Origin: Gnomoniopsis sp. IMI 355080 | Lineage: Eukaryota > Ascomycota > Sordariomycetes > Diaporthales > Gnomoniaceae | Direction of reading: 5' to 3' | NCBI GenBank assembly: GCA_027946555.1 | Contig: JAPEVC010000180.1 | Location: 1-64,000, forward strand | DNA: 64,000 nt | Part shown: positions 1 through 10,692 of the stretch, one piece after another | Position numbering within the stretch: position 1 is the first letter of the stretch | How the letters are laid out: every line of letters begins with the position of its first letter | Made by a program: the position numbers and the translations under genes | The notes under the pieces: generated by a model | What the model saw: only the letters and a program-made list of their open reading frames with translations | Told to the model about the DNA's origin: nothing | The model's database searches: none

Positions 1-331
1 TCTTACCACCCTCCCCCCAACCCCGCCGGAGAGCCGTCATTTGTTTCACGTCCCTGTGGGGCCTATGACTTGCAGTCTGCTTCCCTGCCTCAGACGACTT
101 TAACTTTTCTGGGCTTGGAGGATATCAAACATCCATCGGTTCGGATAATACCCGTGAATACGGATCGGACAGCTTGCCCAACAAGGATGCGACAGTCCAG
201 AGCCTAAGCATCTGTCTGTCCACCATCACCTCAGTCGACACCCATCGCCTGCCCGTCCGATAGCACCCAGCCAGCCCGTCTCTTGGCTACCTGGCGAAAC
301 GATCCACCCCCAGAGCTTCACAGTCCTCTCC
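1..331. other. Left-edge flank and presumed CRD1 promoter/leader
   Basis: This stretch is pyrimidine-rich towards its 3' end, as many filamentous-fungal leaders are. I see no open gene in it. It most likely carries the promoter and 5' leader of the cardiolipin synthase gene that follows. Confidence 0.4.
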
Positions 332-1955
332 ATGTCACTCGCAGTCACATGCCGGAGGGCCAACTTTACTGGGCACGCCCTCCGCTCCACTCTGCGTCTC
401 AGATGCTCGTTCTCTTCGACATCGACTCGCGCCCTTGTCTTCGCGCCCGCATCAACAAGTACATGCGAGTTGATTTCCCGCTCGACTCGGAGTGTTTTGA
501 AAGCCAGCACCTCCTTCACCAATCCGGGGATCAGACAACTGCGAACTCTGTTCTCCGACACATTGCCGCGGCGGAACAGAGAGGAGCGGGATCTGAAGCA
601 AAAGTAAGAGCTCCCTCCCCCATCTCATCTCTAGCTGCCTCAATTTAGCTTTCCACCCACCCTTGTCATCCCTGCCAGCCATCTGATTACTCAAACGACA
701 ATGCCGCTCCACTCGCGCTGCGCTAGAATATGGTCGTAGCTGTGACGAACGGGTCCGTAGCTCGCAAGAGCCCATGATTCTTGGGGTCCAGGGGGTGATC
801 AGTCTGTCCAGCCGGTCTCGCACACAGCCTTCCCCGACGGGATCAGCCATTCCTTGACAGCTCACTGACACTCCGCCAGTCCGCCGCCGCCGCCGCCGCC
901 GCCGTCTCAACGGACGGCACTATCGGGCCGTCGGCTTTCAGAGGCACTCAAGAAGGCAATCCCTGTTTCAACCCATGAGAACATATACACCATACCAAAC
1001 ATTTTGACCGCGTCGCGACTCGTAGCTGCTCCGTTCATCGGTTACTGTATTCTCCATGATCAACATGCCTGGGCGCTGGGCTTGTTTGCCTACGCCGGTA
1101 TCACCGATCTCTTAGACGGGTGGATAGCGCGAAAATGGAATCAGGGTACGGTAGTTGGGACGGTGATAGACCCCATGGCCGATAAGATCCTGATGACGGT
1201 CTTGACGGTAGCCTTGGCCATGAAGGGAGCTCTGCCTAGTGAGTGACCTGTCTTCTTCACTCGCATTGGTACTTGGCAGTCAGAAGTAGTACAGCCACAT
1301 CGTAGACGCCCTATCCTGGCTTGAACTACAGCCACGTAACACATGCGAGCTATTGGTCGCACACAAGCTAACAAATATGTACCAGTCTGGTTGGCCGTGA
1401 TTATTCTCGGTAGAGACGTAGGCCTGGGCTTCGCGGCCATCTATTACAGGTGGATCTCCTTGCCGCCGCCAAAAACCTTTATGAGATATTGGGATTTCTC
1501 GCTTCCATCAGCGGAGGTTCACCCCACGACAATCAGCAAGTACAACACTTTCCTCCAGCTTGCCCTGATGGGCATCACTACGCTTGCGCCTGTTTTGCCT
1601 GCCTTAGCTGGCAACCCTCTAGCGATTATGCAGTGAGTGACTTTTCATACGGTACTTTATTGAATGATGGTCTATCAGTAGCAGGTGTCTGGACGCGGTG
1701 AGCCTGCAAACACGTCAGGCGTTACACACACTGCCCTGTGAGAACGCTCGGCCTACATCCGGCGCAGCGAGAATAGCATGAGGACAAGGAGAGTCTCATA
1801 ATACTGAGGCACTATAGTCACTGATGTGTGTTGTGAATAGGTATACCGTTGCAGTCACTACCATCTGGAGCGGAGCCAGCTATATCTATAGCAAGGATGC
1901 AGTCAAAATTTTGACACAGAAGAAATCCGAGGCAAAGCAGAAGGACAGCATGTGA
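332..1955 (+). CDS. CRD1: Cardiolipin synthase (CDP-alcohol phosphatidyltransferase family), mitochondrial
   Basis: The product joins CDP-diacylglycerol to phosphatidylglycerol to make cardiolipin in the mitochondrial inner membrane. My model has four exons (332-603, 880-1238, 1386-1632, 1841-1955). They join in phase to 330 residues, and all introns are GT-AG. The family signature D-G-x2-A-R-x8-G-x3-D-x3-D is complete at about residues 170-192, beginning DGWIARKW and ending IDPMAD. Just before it is the N-terminal family string ENIYTIPNILTASR. The first about 90 residues are Ser/Arg/Thr-rich and almost free of acidic residues, as expected of a mitochondrial presequence. Hydrophobic stretches follow the signature, and the tail is Lys-rich. 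The start is the ATG at 332. Exon 2 opens with eight consecutive Pro codons, so that acceptor is the least certain join. A related phosphatidylglycerophosphate synthase is possible but less likely, because the surrounding sequence fits the eukaryotic cardiolipin synthase type. Confidence 0.9.
881..904 (+). repeat. (CCG)8 triplet tract encoding poly-proline
   Basis: Eight perfect CCG units follow one base after the proposed intron 1 acceptor of CRD1. Read in the CRD1 frame they give eight prolines between the presequence and the catalytic domain. Triplet tracts of this kind can vary in length between strains without shifting the frame. Confidence 0.85.
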
Positions 1956-2658
1956 GGCCGAGGAACACCAAGGTGGTATGGTTTCACTATTGCGACCCTG
2001 AAGGGCAACCGATGAGACTACACAAGCGACTTTTTCCCAATCAGAGCAATAGTTCAGCTCGTCCGACGACATGCGACTCACTGCTTGATTGAGAGTGTCG
2101 CTTCTCATCTAGGCTAAAACAAGTACGAGCAATAAAGCCTCGCGTAGGGCAGATCAATAAACTAGCGTCGGCGCTTCTTGTGTGCATACGCGTGCTTCGC
2201 CCGCAACTTTCCCCCCAACTGGGAATATGTGAAGTCATGATGTTCAGTGCTAGTCGTTACTCGGTCAACTTCCAGACCGTTTAATCCTTACTCGTTTGGT
2301 TTAGTGTGGCCACCGTTGGAAGAAAGGTCCGTGATCGATGTCGCTCACCCGCTCCCGTGCGAGACCAGTCTGTGAGCAACGGCCGTCGCCAAAGCTAGAC
2401 GGATCTAAGCATTTAGCCAGGAACAGATTGATAAACACACCCCAAGCACTAGTAGCACAAGTCTCGGCTGATAATTGGCCATTTTGGTGTACTTTTGCGT
2501 TTCGTGATTGATTGAATGATGCTCTTGCTTCCTTGATTGAGGAGTGCATCACCACTGGGCGGTCTCCTTACGATGGCTTGCTTGCGTGACATGTCAAATA
2601 AAGCCAAGCGGGAGCATATGCTTAACTGAGGTGGGTATCATTGACTCTCTTTATATCC
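1956..2658. other. Convergent gap between CRD1 and MTO1
   Basis: The gap lies tail to tail between two genes and should hold both 3' UTRs. I see no coding sequence. An AATAAA hexamer on the plus strand at 2131-2136, about 176 bases past the CRD1 stop, is a reasonable polyadenylation cue. Confidence 0.5.
2131..2136 (+). terminator. Possible CRD1 polyadenylation signal (AATAAA)
   Basis: A perfect AATAAA lies downstream of the CRD1 stop codon on the coding strand. Fungal polyadenylation signals are loose, so this is only a position-based inference. Confidence 0.3.
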
Positions 2659-4888
2659 TCACAATTCTGCAACTCTCGCCTTGGCATCCAACGTCTCCTG
2701 GTCGTCGCCTGCCTCCCCGAACGTCTCCGTAAGCGCCGCAGGAGGGGGAGGAAGAGGAGGACCTTTAGTCACGCCAGCCTTCCTCTGCACGAACCCAAGC
2801 AACCTGATACACCCCGCAGGCGTGATACCCTCTAGTCGCCTGGCCTGGGCCAATGTCTCTGGCCTCGTCGCCTTTAGAATGTTCTTCTCCACAATGCTCA
2901 GTCCAAAGATCCCGTCGTAGTCCAGATCCGTAGGCAGTTGCAGCAACTCGTCGCGCTCAAACTTGACCTGGTTGCGCAGCTGGCTCGCCACGTACGGCGC
3001 ATACGCAGCCTCAATCTCGACGCGCGTGCGGATGCGGGCTGGGAAATCATTCGGTTCCCCCGCCGTGGAGCCCCCAACCAACATGCCGGCGCGTGCGAGC
3101 GCATCGACCGTCACGTCAGGCAGGCGCAGCATGTCCATTCCGTCGCGGCGCACGGTATCTTGCTTGACGCGAAACCCCGCACGCGCCCACTGCGGCGAGG
3201 ACCAGCACTGCTCGCGCAGCAGCCGCGTCAGGTCCGCCATGCGTTGCTGATCGTCCGTGTAGACGCGCCAGCGCGCGTCCGAGACGACGCCCCAGGCGCG
3301 GCCATGCGCGGTGAGGCGGGTATCGGCGTTGTCGGCGCGCGTCGACAGGCGGTATTCGCTGCGGCTGGTGAACATACGGTAGGGCTCCGAGACGCCCTTG
3401 GTGATGAGGTCGTCGATCATGATGCCGATGTAGCCGTCGCTGCGGGTGAGGGTGATGGGGGCGAGGTTCTGGGAGGCGCGGCCCGCGTTGATGCCCGCGA
3501 TGACACCCTGCCCGGCGGCTTCTTCGTAGCCGGTGGTGCCGTTGATTTGGCCCGCGAGCCAGAGGCCTCTGATGGCTTTGGTCTCGAGTGTGGAGCGTAG
3601 ACTGCGGGGGTCCACGTAGTCGTACTCTACGCCATAGCCGGGCTGAAGCATGGTGACGTTCTCTAGGCCCTTGATGGTCCGGAGGAGTTCCTCCTGTGCC
3701 TCGGCAGGGATGGTCATGGACAAGCCGTTGGGATAGATAACGTCATTATTGAAGCCCTCGGGCTCGAGCCAGACGATGTGCCTCTCCTTGTGGCCAAAAC
3801 GTACGACTTTTGATTCGAGCGAGGGACAGTACCGAGGTCCCTTGACCGTCTCGCGGATATGAATGGTTTTTTCGAGGTTCGCACGGACGACATTGTGAGT
3901 CGCGGCGTTGGTATATGTTGCGTGGCAGAGCAGTTGGTCTTGAACGGTGACCGTGTCGTTGAGGTAGCTAAAGGGCATGGGGGGGTCGTCGCCCTCTTGC
4001 GGCTCGAGGATAGCATAGTTGATAGTCTTCCTATCGAGTCGTGGCGGTGTACCCGTCTTCAACCTTCCCATTTGGAAGCCCGCGTCTCGTAATGACTTGC
4101 TCAGTCCGAACGTTGCGGCCTCGCCCATGCGCCCTGATGGAAACGCCTCGAGGCCAATGTGTATTTCCCCGCCCAAAAACGTCCCCGTCGTGATGATGAC
4201 ATGGTTCGTTGGTATTATCTCGCCGGACTCGAGCCTTACGCCTGTGATCTTGCTCTTCGCCCCGTCTCCCTGCCCCTCTTCCACTGCGCCCACGACAATG
4301 TCCGAGACACTTCCCAGCACCACGCTCAGTCCTGGATAGTTCGTCAACTCCTCGCGCATATGCTTCTGATACAACGCACGGTCGATCTGGGCCCGCGGAC
4401 CCCATACGGCAGGGCCCTTTTTGCGATTAAGCACCTTGAACTGCACGGCGGCCTTGTCGATAATGCGGCCCGCCAGCCCGTCGAGCGCATCCACCTCGCG
4501 CAGAATGATGCCCTTCCCGATGCCGCCAAACGACGGGTTGCACGAGCACACGCCCAAGTTGTCGAGCTTGGGCGTGACGAGCGCGGTGCGGGCCCCCGAC
4601 CGGGCGGCTGCGGCGCATGCTTCTGACCCGGCGTGACCGCCGCCTATGACAACGACATCAAAGGGCCTGGTACAGAGAAAAGCCTCGTAGTTAGTAAAGA
4701 CTGCTGGCAGGACGAGGGCACGAGGGGGCCGTTTTGGTGAAGCGTAAAGGGGCGCCTCACCTTGAGTCCTGGGACACGGTGGCAAAGGTCCTCCGCAGGC
4801 GGTATGTAGACCCCGCTGTCAAGCGCGTCGGACGCGCGAGTAGTGGGGCTGGTCTACTCAAGCTTCGTGGCTGCCATGCCTTGATCAT
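2659..4888 (-). CDS. MTO1: Mitochondrial tRNA uridine-34 modification enzyme MTO1 (MnmG/GidA family)
   Basis: The protein is the FAD-dependent partner in making the carboxymethylaminomethyl group on wobble U34 of mitochondrial tRNAs; bacterial MnmG works with MnmE, and yeast Mto1 with Mss1. There are two exons, 4761-4888 and 2659-4666, separated by a 94-bp GT-AG intron, giving 711 residues. Exon 1 encodes a typical presequence that starts MIKAWQPRSLSRPAP and is rich in Arg and Ser. The FAD-binding motif VIGGGHAGSE is at about residues 49-58, directly after the splice. The GidA signatures CNPSFGGIGKG and AGQINGTTGYEEAAGQG are present, and the C-terminal helical domain keeps EGITPAGCIRLL. An intronless model reading through from 4785 would lose the targeting peptide, so I prefer the spliced model. 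The reading frame extends upstream of 4888 only to a TTG codon, so the ATG at 4888 is the start. Confidence 0.93.
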
Positions 4889-6188
4889 CTTGGGCGGAAG
4901 GGCGGCATTGGGGGTCCTCGTTGCTGGGACCCAAATGTGTTTTTGCCGTTGCAAAATGTTTTGAGTCTTGGCGTTGACGAAAGTCTGGAATGCAAGCGCT
5001 ATCGATTACAACTTTAGCCGCGGTCGGGTGGCGGCTCGGTACGGATTAGCGATAAGCGGCTATGTCCGTTGGGGCGGTAAAGGCCCCTTGACTGGGCGCG
5101 CGCGCGTGGTGGACATGCGACACCCCCGGCTTGCTTCGAACCCCGGATAACTCTAGCGGAGACACGGTGGAGCACTGCATATGGCAAGTGACAGAGATGC
5201 TAATATACCCAGTACGGCCTGGACGAAACGTGAACCTTGAACAGCCCCGGGAGGTAGATTGACCATTGGGAGGAATAATAGACTGACTACTGGGACCCGG
5301 GGCAGACCATCAGGTCTGGATCCACGGTAAGTACTATGGTACTTACATACCATGCCATGGTACCTAGCACGGCAAATTGCTGCGGACAGGGCCAGTCAAG
5401 ATCACCGTCAGATAGAAGCGTGCACGTGGCATGACACATCAAAAACCGTACGATGTCACCAACAGACCACACGTCGGCACACATGCAAATCTGGCGGAAC
5501 AGGCCTGAAATCCTATTGTTGTCTGGTTGTCCATGCACGGTACCATGGCATTTCCCGCCTTTCCCATCAACCATGGGTGCCAACGGGCAGGGCACGGACT
5601 GCCAGGCCTGCCAGGCCTGCCCGGGCGACCAGGGGCAGCCTGGCTCATGCTGTCCACGCTAGAACGTTCTGACTGTGTAATACCACCGCAGTTCCGTACA
5701 TGCGCCGTAGGTCTCTGAACGGTTCCAACGACCCGGAATCCCCGGCAATATCGAGATTTGCATGGGCCCGATCTGCAAGTGGCGCGATAAATCATACGAT
5801 TTCCGCGTCTCCATCCTTGCGACGTTGCTTCGTGCATTGCCCGTCCAGGTCGAGCGTCCTGTTCTCGTACGCCTCGGGCTCTCAGTCGCGTTGGCTCTCA
5901 TACCAATGATCAAATCAGATCGAGAGGAGCCGGGAGGCACGTGTAAACACACTCTGGCATACGACGCGACACTATGCCCCCGGAGATCCGTCCCATGCGT
6001 TGCGTTGCGTCTTAATCAGTGGGTCTCAAACATTAATACTCGTACCTCAAGGGTACCTGTTTGATAAGATACACAGTACTTGTCAGGATCACCAGGAAGA
6101 TCCACCTTCAAATCGAGCCTTCTGTGCTGGACCCACTCCGCTCCTCCCTGACCTCATTTCCGCCCCGTTATATCCTCTCTCCGCCAAG
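4889..6188. other. 1.3-kb intergenic region: MTO1 promoter and VPS45 3' flank
   Basis: I find no gene here. The part next to 4888 should be the MTO1 promoter and the part near 6188 the VPS45 3' UTR. It contains short inverted repeats around 5327-5362 and a doubled nonamer GCCAGGCCT at 5601-5618. A collagen-like reading (repeated Gly-Leu-Pro) from that repeat is a repeat artefact. Confidence 0.5.
5327..5362. repeat. Pair of adjacent perfect inverted repeats
   Basis: GTAAGTAC (5327-5334) and GTACTTAC (5339-5346) form an 8-bp stem around a 4-nt loop. One base later TACCATG (5348-5354) and CATGGTA (5356-5362) pair around a single C. Both arms are exact. No function is evident. Confidence 0.75.
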
Positions 6189-8026
6189 CTACCTCCGCCC
6201 AATCTCCTTCCGCAGCCGTCCCGCCGCCGTGGTTGGCGTTGGCTCCGGCCACGATGAGGCAGCATCATCTACTTCTTCTAAAAATGTAGTCGCGTTGTGG
6301 ATCGTGGTTCCGCCCAGTACTATCCGGACTCCTGGTGTCGAGGCGTTGATCGTTGCTACTGTACGGGCTTCCTCATACGTAGCGCCTCCTACGATGAACA
6401 CAATAATGTCCTGTGGTTTATCCTTTGTGGTCCCGCCTCCTTCAACAAAGGGAAATTGTTGCTCTTTCAATTTGCCCTTGATCAAGTTCTGTAAAGTCGT
6501 TTCGAGCAGCGGCGAATGCTGCGTGTAAACATTCTCGACACCCTTCAGTCCCTTGAACCTGCTGCCTGCTCCAGCGAAAATACCAGCAGACTCGAACAGA
6601 TCAGTAATTCCGCCAGCAGCCTGTGATTGTTGCAGCGATGAGTGGTAAGCCATAACTTTTAGCACTAGATCCGCTTTTCTAGCAGGAACACCTCCAACCG
6701 TTGACAGCAAATCAACGAGCATTGGAACGGAGTGAGAGGGATGTTTTTCATATCGTAGCGCGTACAAAGCAACAAGGATGATCTTGTTGTCGCTTGACAC
6801 CGACGGTGATTGTATAAGCTTTTGTACGTTCTGTCGTTTTGTTAGCGTCGGAAACACACAGGTTCAACACTCTCGGTGCATCTCACCTTCAAGTCTGCTG
6901 CGTGACTATCATTGCAAGCCAGGCTTTGTTCAAGCTCGCTGACCTCCAGTAGGTTTTCAGCACCAACTCTCCTGCTGAGCTCACCGACCAACGTGACATG
7001 CTTGCTCACATTGCCTGACAACTTTCGAAATTCCGGATAGTCCTCGATGAAGCGCTTCATGTCCGTGATAGATTCAATGTTGGCGTTGTTCTTCGTTTTT
7101 GACTGGTACTGCTCCACGTACTCTTTGATGTTTCCACCAAGATCGCCAAAGTTCAGGTACATGTTCTTTTTGAAGAATGGGTCCTGGTCCGCAGAGAGCA
7201 CAATTTCTCTCAACTCGGGTCGGATATCGGGTACATCGCTCAGATCGACCCTGCCGTTATCTATACCCAGAAGCTGATGTACCATGGCCTGATATGTCCA
7301 CTGTGTCAAGAGTGGTGTGACGGGATCGTCCCTTCGATCTAGCACTAGCAAAATCGGGGGAGTGTCGACTTTTCGAAAGTCAAATAGCTGATCTTCCTGG
7401 TTGATGTGATAGCGCACCTCCGTCGCCAGCTTTTTGGCCAAAAGGCTGTTTTTCTCATATCTGATGAGCGGTCTCTTCTTCAGCTCCAAGAGCACTGCTA
7501 TCAGGCCCTCAGTCGTCCGCGCAAGCGTGTCGGTATTCCACATGTCAGGGTTGGTGCTCCATATCCGCTGCTGTGGTATGTGCACATCGAGTGAGAACAG
7601 ATCCGGGTTGACGACAACAAAGTCGGCAAAATGCTCTTGGACAAGCTTGACCACCTCGTGGTCATCAGCCTCTGCCAACCGCTCCAATGCAGACTTTTTG
7701 ATGACATTGCTAAAGTACAGGTGGTATTCGCCATACTTTGGCTCACGTAGCTCGTCCAGCAGGAATTGTATGGAATCTGAGGAGGGTCTGACAAAGCAGA
7801 TGCACCTCAGGTGGCGCATCTTTTCGCGGCTGGCATTCTCCAATCGATCGATGAGATAGACCTCATGGTTCAGGAGTGATGATTGTGTGATGGCGGTTGA
7901 TACGATGGGGACTGTGTCTTTATCAAGAAGCAATATCTTCATCTTTGCTGAGGGCGCACCGCCAGCGCCATCGCCGGCCGAGACCATCTTGGCAACGGAT
8001 CCGGCCACCGCTTGGACTACATCCAT
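6189..8026 (-). CDS. VPS45: Sec1/Munc18-family protein VPS45 (endosome/TGN vesicle fusion)
   Basis: VPS45 binds the syntaxin-like SNARE Tlg2 and guides SNARE assembly for vesicle traffic from the Golgi to the endosome and vacuole. Two exons (6887-8026 and 6189-6830) join in phase 0 across a 56-bp intron to give 593 residues, the usual family length. Recognisable Vps45 blocks in order are KILLLDKDTVPIVS near the start, the stretch around RLENASREKMRHLRCI, the domain-2 core LLVLDRRDDPVTPLLTQWTYQ, MYLNFGDLGGNIK, YPEFRKLSGNVSKHV and the C-terminal domain-3 string DIIVFIVGGATYEEAR. The start is the ATG at 8026. Plasma-membrane Sec1 and vacuolar Vps33 are the alternatives. The match to Vps45 is clearly better, especially the LDRRDDPVTPLL and VGGATYEEAR segments. 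Confidence 0.94.
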
Positions 8027-8620
8027 CGTGACGACAATGACAGAGGTAGAGATCGGGTGCAGTCAATAATTTGGGACCCTATGCCGCCGCGGGGGCCCAA
8101 ACAGGGCTTGAAAGGCAGCCTCCCTGAGGTGTTGCCAGTGTTAGGGGACGGGACAGCTGTTCAAAACTCAGGGGCAAATGCGTCTTGTACTTTGCGCGCA
8201 GTGCAATTTGAGTTCGGTTGAGTTGAGTTGAGCTGAGCTGATTTGTGTTGCTTGTCGGGTATGAAGGTCGCTCGCCGGCTGTGCCTGTGTAGTCTGTATT
8301 GTACGTCGTCGATGTGAGGATGACAATGTGAGGTCAAAATAGAGCCCGCATGCAGCTAGTTGCCTTGCACAATGCGGCTCCGGGGGATGCCTTGTCCAGC
8401 CCGCCCCGGAACGGCACAAGACGGACCGACAGTACCCACCCCCACCACACCAGCCGAGACCCGAAGCCAAAACCCCTGCAAGCAAAAGCAGCAAGCTTCC
8501 TAACTTCCGAGTGTCTGACTTCATCGTCCAGATTCGCCCAAACTTCGGTCTTTCTTGCCATTCCGCCAACATGAAGACAGACGGTGAGCGTCTAGAAAGC
8601 CCCCCTCTGCCGCCTTGAAC
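8027..8620. promoter_or_regulatory. Divergent VPS45/MMM1 promoter region
   Basis: The 594 bp between two head-to-head genes must hold both promoters. A pentamer run of GTTGA three times then GCTGA twice occupies 8217-8241. A short ATG-initiated frame at 8571 upstream of MMM1 ends within 20 codons and would act only as a uORF if it is transcribed. Confidence 0.5.
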
Positions 8621-10023
8621 ATGTCACAAGATGTGTGCCCAGCCAGGCCGGAGCCTACGTACGTCCTCTCGACCGCACCAGCGCTCTCTTCTCTCTCTTG
8701 ACTGACGTCGGCGGCTGATGTTTGAACAAAAACAGATTCTCCTTCACACAGGGCTTCATTCTCGGCCAAATCTCCGTCGTGCTCCTGATCGCCGCCTTCA
8801 TCAAGTTCTTCATATTTGGTGACCCTCCCTCCGCCGAAGTCACTGCCTCTATACGCGCCACCGAGCGAAGATCGCGAACGCTAGCCCATAAGAAATCCCT
8901 CCTCAGCCTACGCACCTCCGGGCGCCCCGCCAGCCAACAACATGCACAGCAACAACAACAAAACCCCGCTCTCAACAAGAAGAAGTCCAGCATACTCCGC
9001 TCCGGCCCGCCTACCTTGACCATCGGCTCCATTCTCAACAAGACTTACTACAAGGTTGACAGCCACCAGCCCGAGAGTCTGGACTGGTTCAATGTGCTGG
9101 TCGCCCAGACCATCGCCCAATTCCGCAGCGACGCCCAACACGACGATGCCATCCTCGGCTCCCTGACCAAGGCCCTTAACAGCCCCTCGCGCCCAGATTT
9201 TCTTGACGAGATTCGCGTCACCGAGCTGAACCTGGGCGAGGAGTTCCCCATCTTCAGCAACTGTCGTATCATCCCCGTCGACGAGGACGGCCTGGCCTTC
9301 CCACCGGGGAAGCCCTTTGATGCCAAGACAGCCATGCGCGAGGGCTGTCGCCTCCAGGCACGCATGGATGTCGACCTTAGTGACATGATCACTCTGGCTC
9401 TCGAGACCAAGATGTTGCTAAACTACCCCAAGAAACTGTCGGCCGTGCTGCCTGTCGCGCTGTCCGTGTCCGTCGTGCGCTTCAGTGGGACGCTGTCCAT
9501 CTCATTCATCCCGAGCAATCCCTCGCAGAGCACGCCGACCATGATGACCTTTAGCTTCCTAGACGACTATCGCCTCGACTTCTCGCTCAGGAGTCTCCTC
9601 GGGAGCCGGTCGCGTCTGCAGGACGTGCCCAAGATTGCCCAGCTGGTCGAGAGCCGCCTGCACAAGTGGTTCGACGAACGGGCCGTGGAGCCACGGTTCC
9701 AGGAGATTGCACTCCCGAGCTTATGGCCTCGCAAGAGAAATACGCGCGGAGGGGACGACTTGATTGCTGAGACAGAGAGGTCGTACGGCAAGGCCAAAGG
9801 AGCCGAGATCAGTAGGGACCTCAGGGAGGAGGCGAGAAATCAGGTCGAAGCGGAGGAACATGCCCGAGCAGATGGTGGCGAGCGAGTTGATAGGGCCGAC
9901 AGACCAGCAGAGTCGTTGAGGTATCGAAGGAGGCCGAGGGCCGAGGATATATTTGCTGCGCCGGGCACAATGCCTGGCTCAATGCCTGGCTCAATGCCTG
10001 GAGTCAGTCTTGACATGGGCTAA
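8621..10023 (+). CDS. MMM1: Maintenance of mitochondrial morphology protein 1, ERMES subunit
   Basis: Mmm1 is the ER-anchored subunit of the ER-mitochondria encounter structure. Its SMP domain binds and passes phospholipids together with Mdm12. A 38-nt first exon (8621-8658) encodes MSQDVCPARPEP plus two bases, a donor GTACGT follows, and exon 2 (8736-10023) completes 441 residues. One transmembrane helix lies at about residues 19-41 (core ISVVLLIAAFIKFFIF), behind a short lumenal tail. The SMP domain follows at about 100-330, with the family strings ESLDWFNVLVAQTIAQFR, PDFLDEIRVTELNLGEEFP and LNYPKKLSAVLPVALSVSVVRFSGTL. The C-terminus ends in a repeated Met-Pro-Gly-Ser unit from a 12-bp repeat at 9970-10001. 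Without the small exon the frame would have to start at a TTG inside the intron, so I chose the spliced ATG. The Cys-Pro near the N-terminus fits what I remember of fungal Mmm1 proteins. Confidence 0.93.
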
Positions 10024-10521
10024 ATGATCAATGATAAACAATTCCCAACTTCCACTTGTACAGTACTCTTGCAGCCAAGGACTCGTCGTCACGGCCCATA
10101 CAGCTGCTTGGTTTGCAAGCCCATTTATTCACAGGGTGGCCTGGGTGTCTTTGCGCTTCCTTAACTCAACAGTGGTTACAATGACAATTACAGGTGTCGC
10201 TCTACTTCAATACAATCGCAGACGCCAGACACCCACACCACACGTTCTCCCCAACACGAGGCTGTCGCCTGCGGAATCCATCATTATCTGGGAAAATACC
10301 TGCAGATACTCATTCGCTCATGGGCAGCCATTTTGCAATTAATCGACCCGTGCCTTACTCAATGAAGTTCATGTCACATAGCCCGAAATCAAGCGACGAA
10401 GAAGCCGCGGCCAGTCATGCATGTCTCATCTTCATCATCAAACGGTTAAGCAGAAGACGTGAGGGAACCAGTTAATTAAATTGAGATGACTATGTCAATG
10501 CTTTCTCCTGAGTATCCTTAC
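10024..10521. other. Gap between MMM1 and the microprotein ORF
   Basis: A convergent gap that should contain the MMM1 3' UTR. I see nothing that looks coding. Confidence 0.45.
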
Positions 10522-10692
10522 TCAATGCTGAGAAACTGCATCGTCTCTCCTCCTGTGCCGCCTCAGGCTGACGTCCGAGGCTCTTGTCAAAATCTGTATA
10601 AGCGTCGGTTTCCAGATCGCCATTGCAATCGTAAGACAAATGATGCCGAGGGGAAATCCGGTTAGGAATCCCCAGAGGAAGTCGAGAGACAT
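10522..10692 (-). CDS. Hypothetical 56-residue single-pass membrane microprotein
   Basis: An ATG-initiated, uninterrupted frame of 57 codons that I do not recognise with certainty. It begins MSLDFLWGFLTGFPLG and continues with a hydrophobic run to about residue 27 (IICLTIAMAIW). After that it becomes polar and strongly basic (SLRRHRRRDD) and ends SQH. This is the build of a tail-anchored or signal-anchored protein with its basic side in the cytosol or matrix. The hydrophobic segment contains Gly and Pro (GFLTGFPLG). No intron is needed. It lies in an otherwise empty 1.2-kb gap between MMM1 and RCE1. The sharp hydrophobic-then-basic layout suggests selection, but a chance ORF of this length cannot be excluded without homologues or transcripts. 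Confidence 0.5.
   Translation of the reverse strand: MSLDFLWGFLTGFPLGIICLTIAMAIWKPTLIQILTRASDVSLRRHRRRDDAVSQH

Noticed and set aside
2938..3600. 220-codon plus-strand frame opposite MTO1
   Set aside because: It is Arg/Ala-rich antisense translation of a GC-rich coding region, with no family resemblance.
4667..4785. Intronless MTO1 start at 4785
   Set aside because: It would read the intron as protein and lose the clear presequence encoded at 4761-4888, whose splice sites and phase fit exactly.
5527..5718. Collagen-like reading with repeated Gly-Leu-Pro
   Set aside because: It comes from a short duplicated nonamer (5601-5618) in an intergenic region. The frame is short and surrounded by non-coding sequence.
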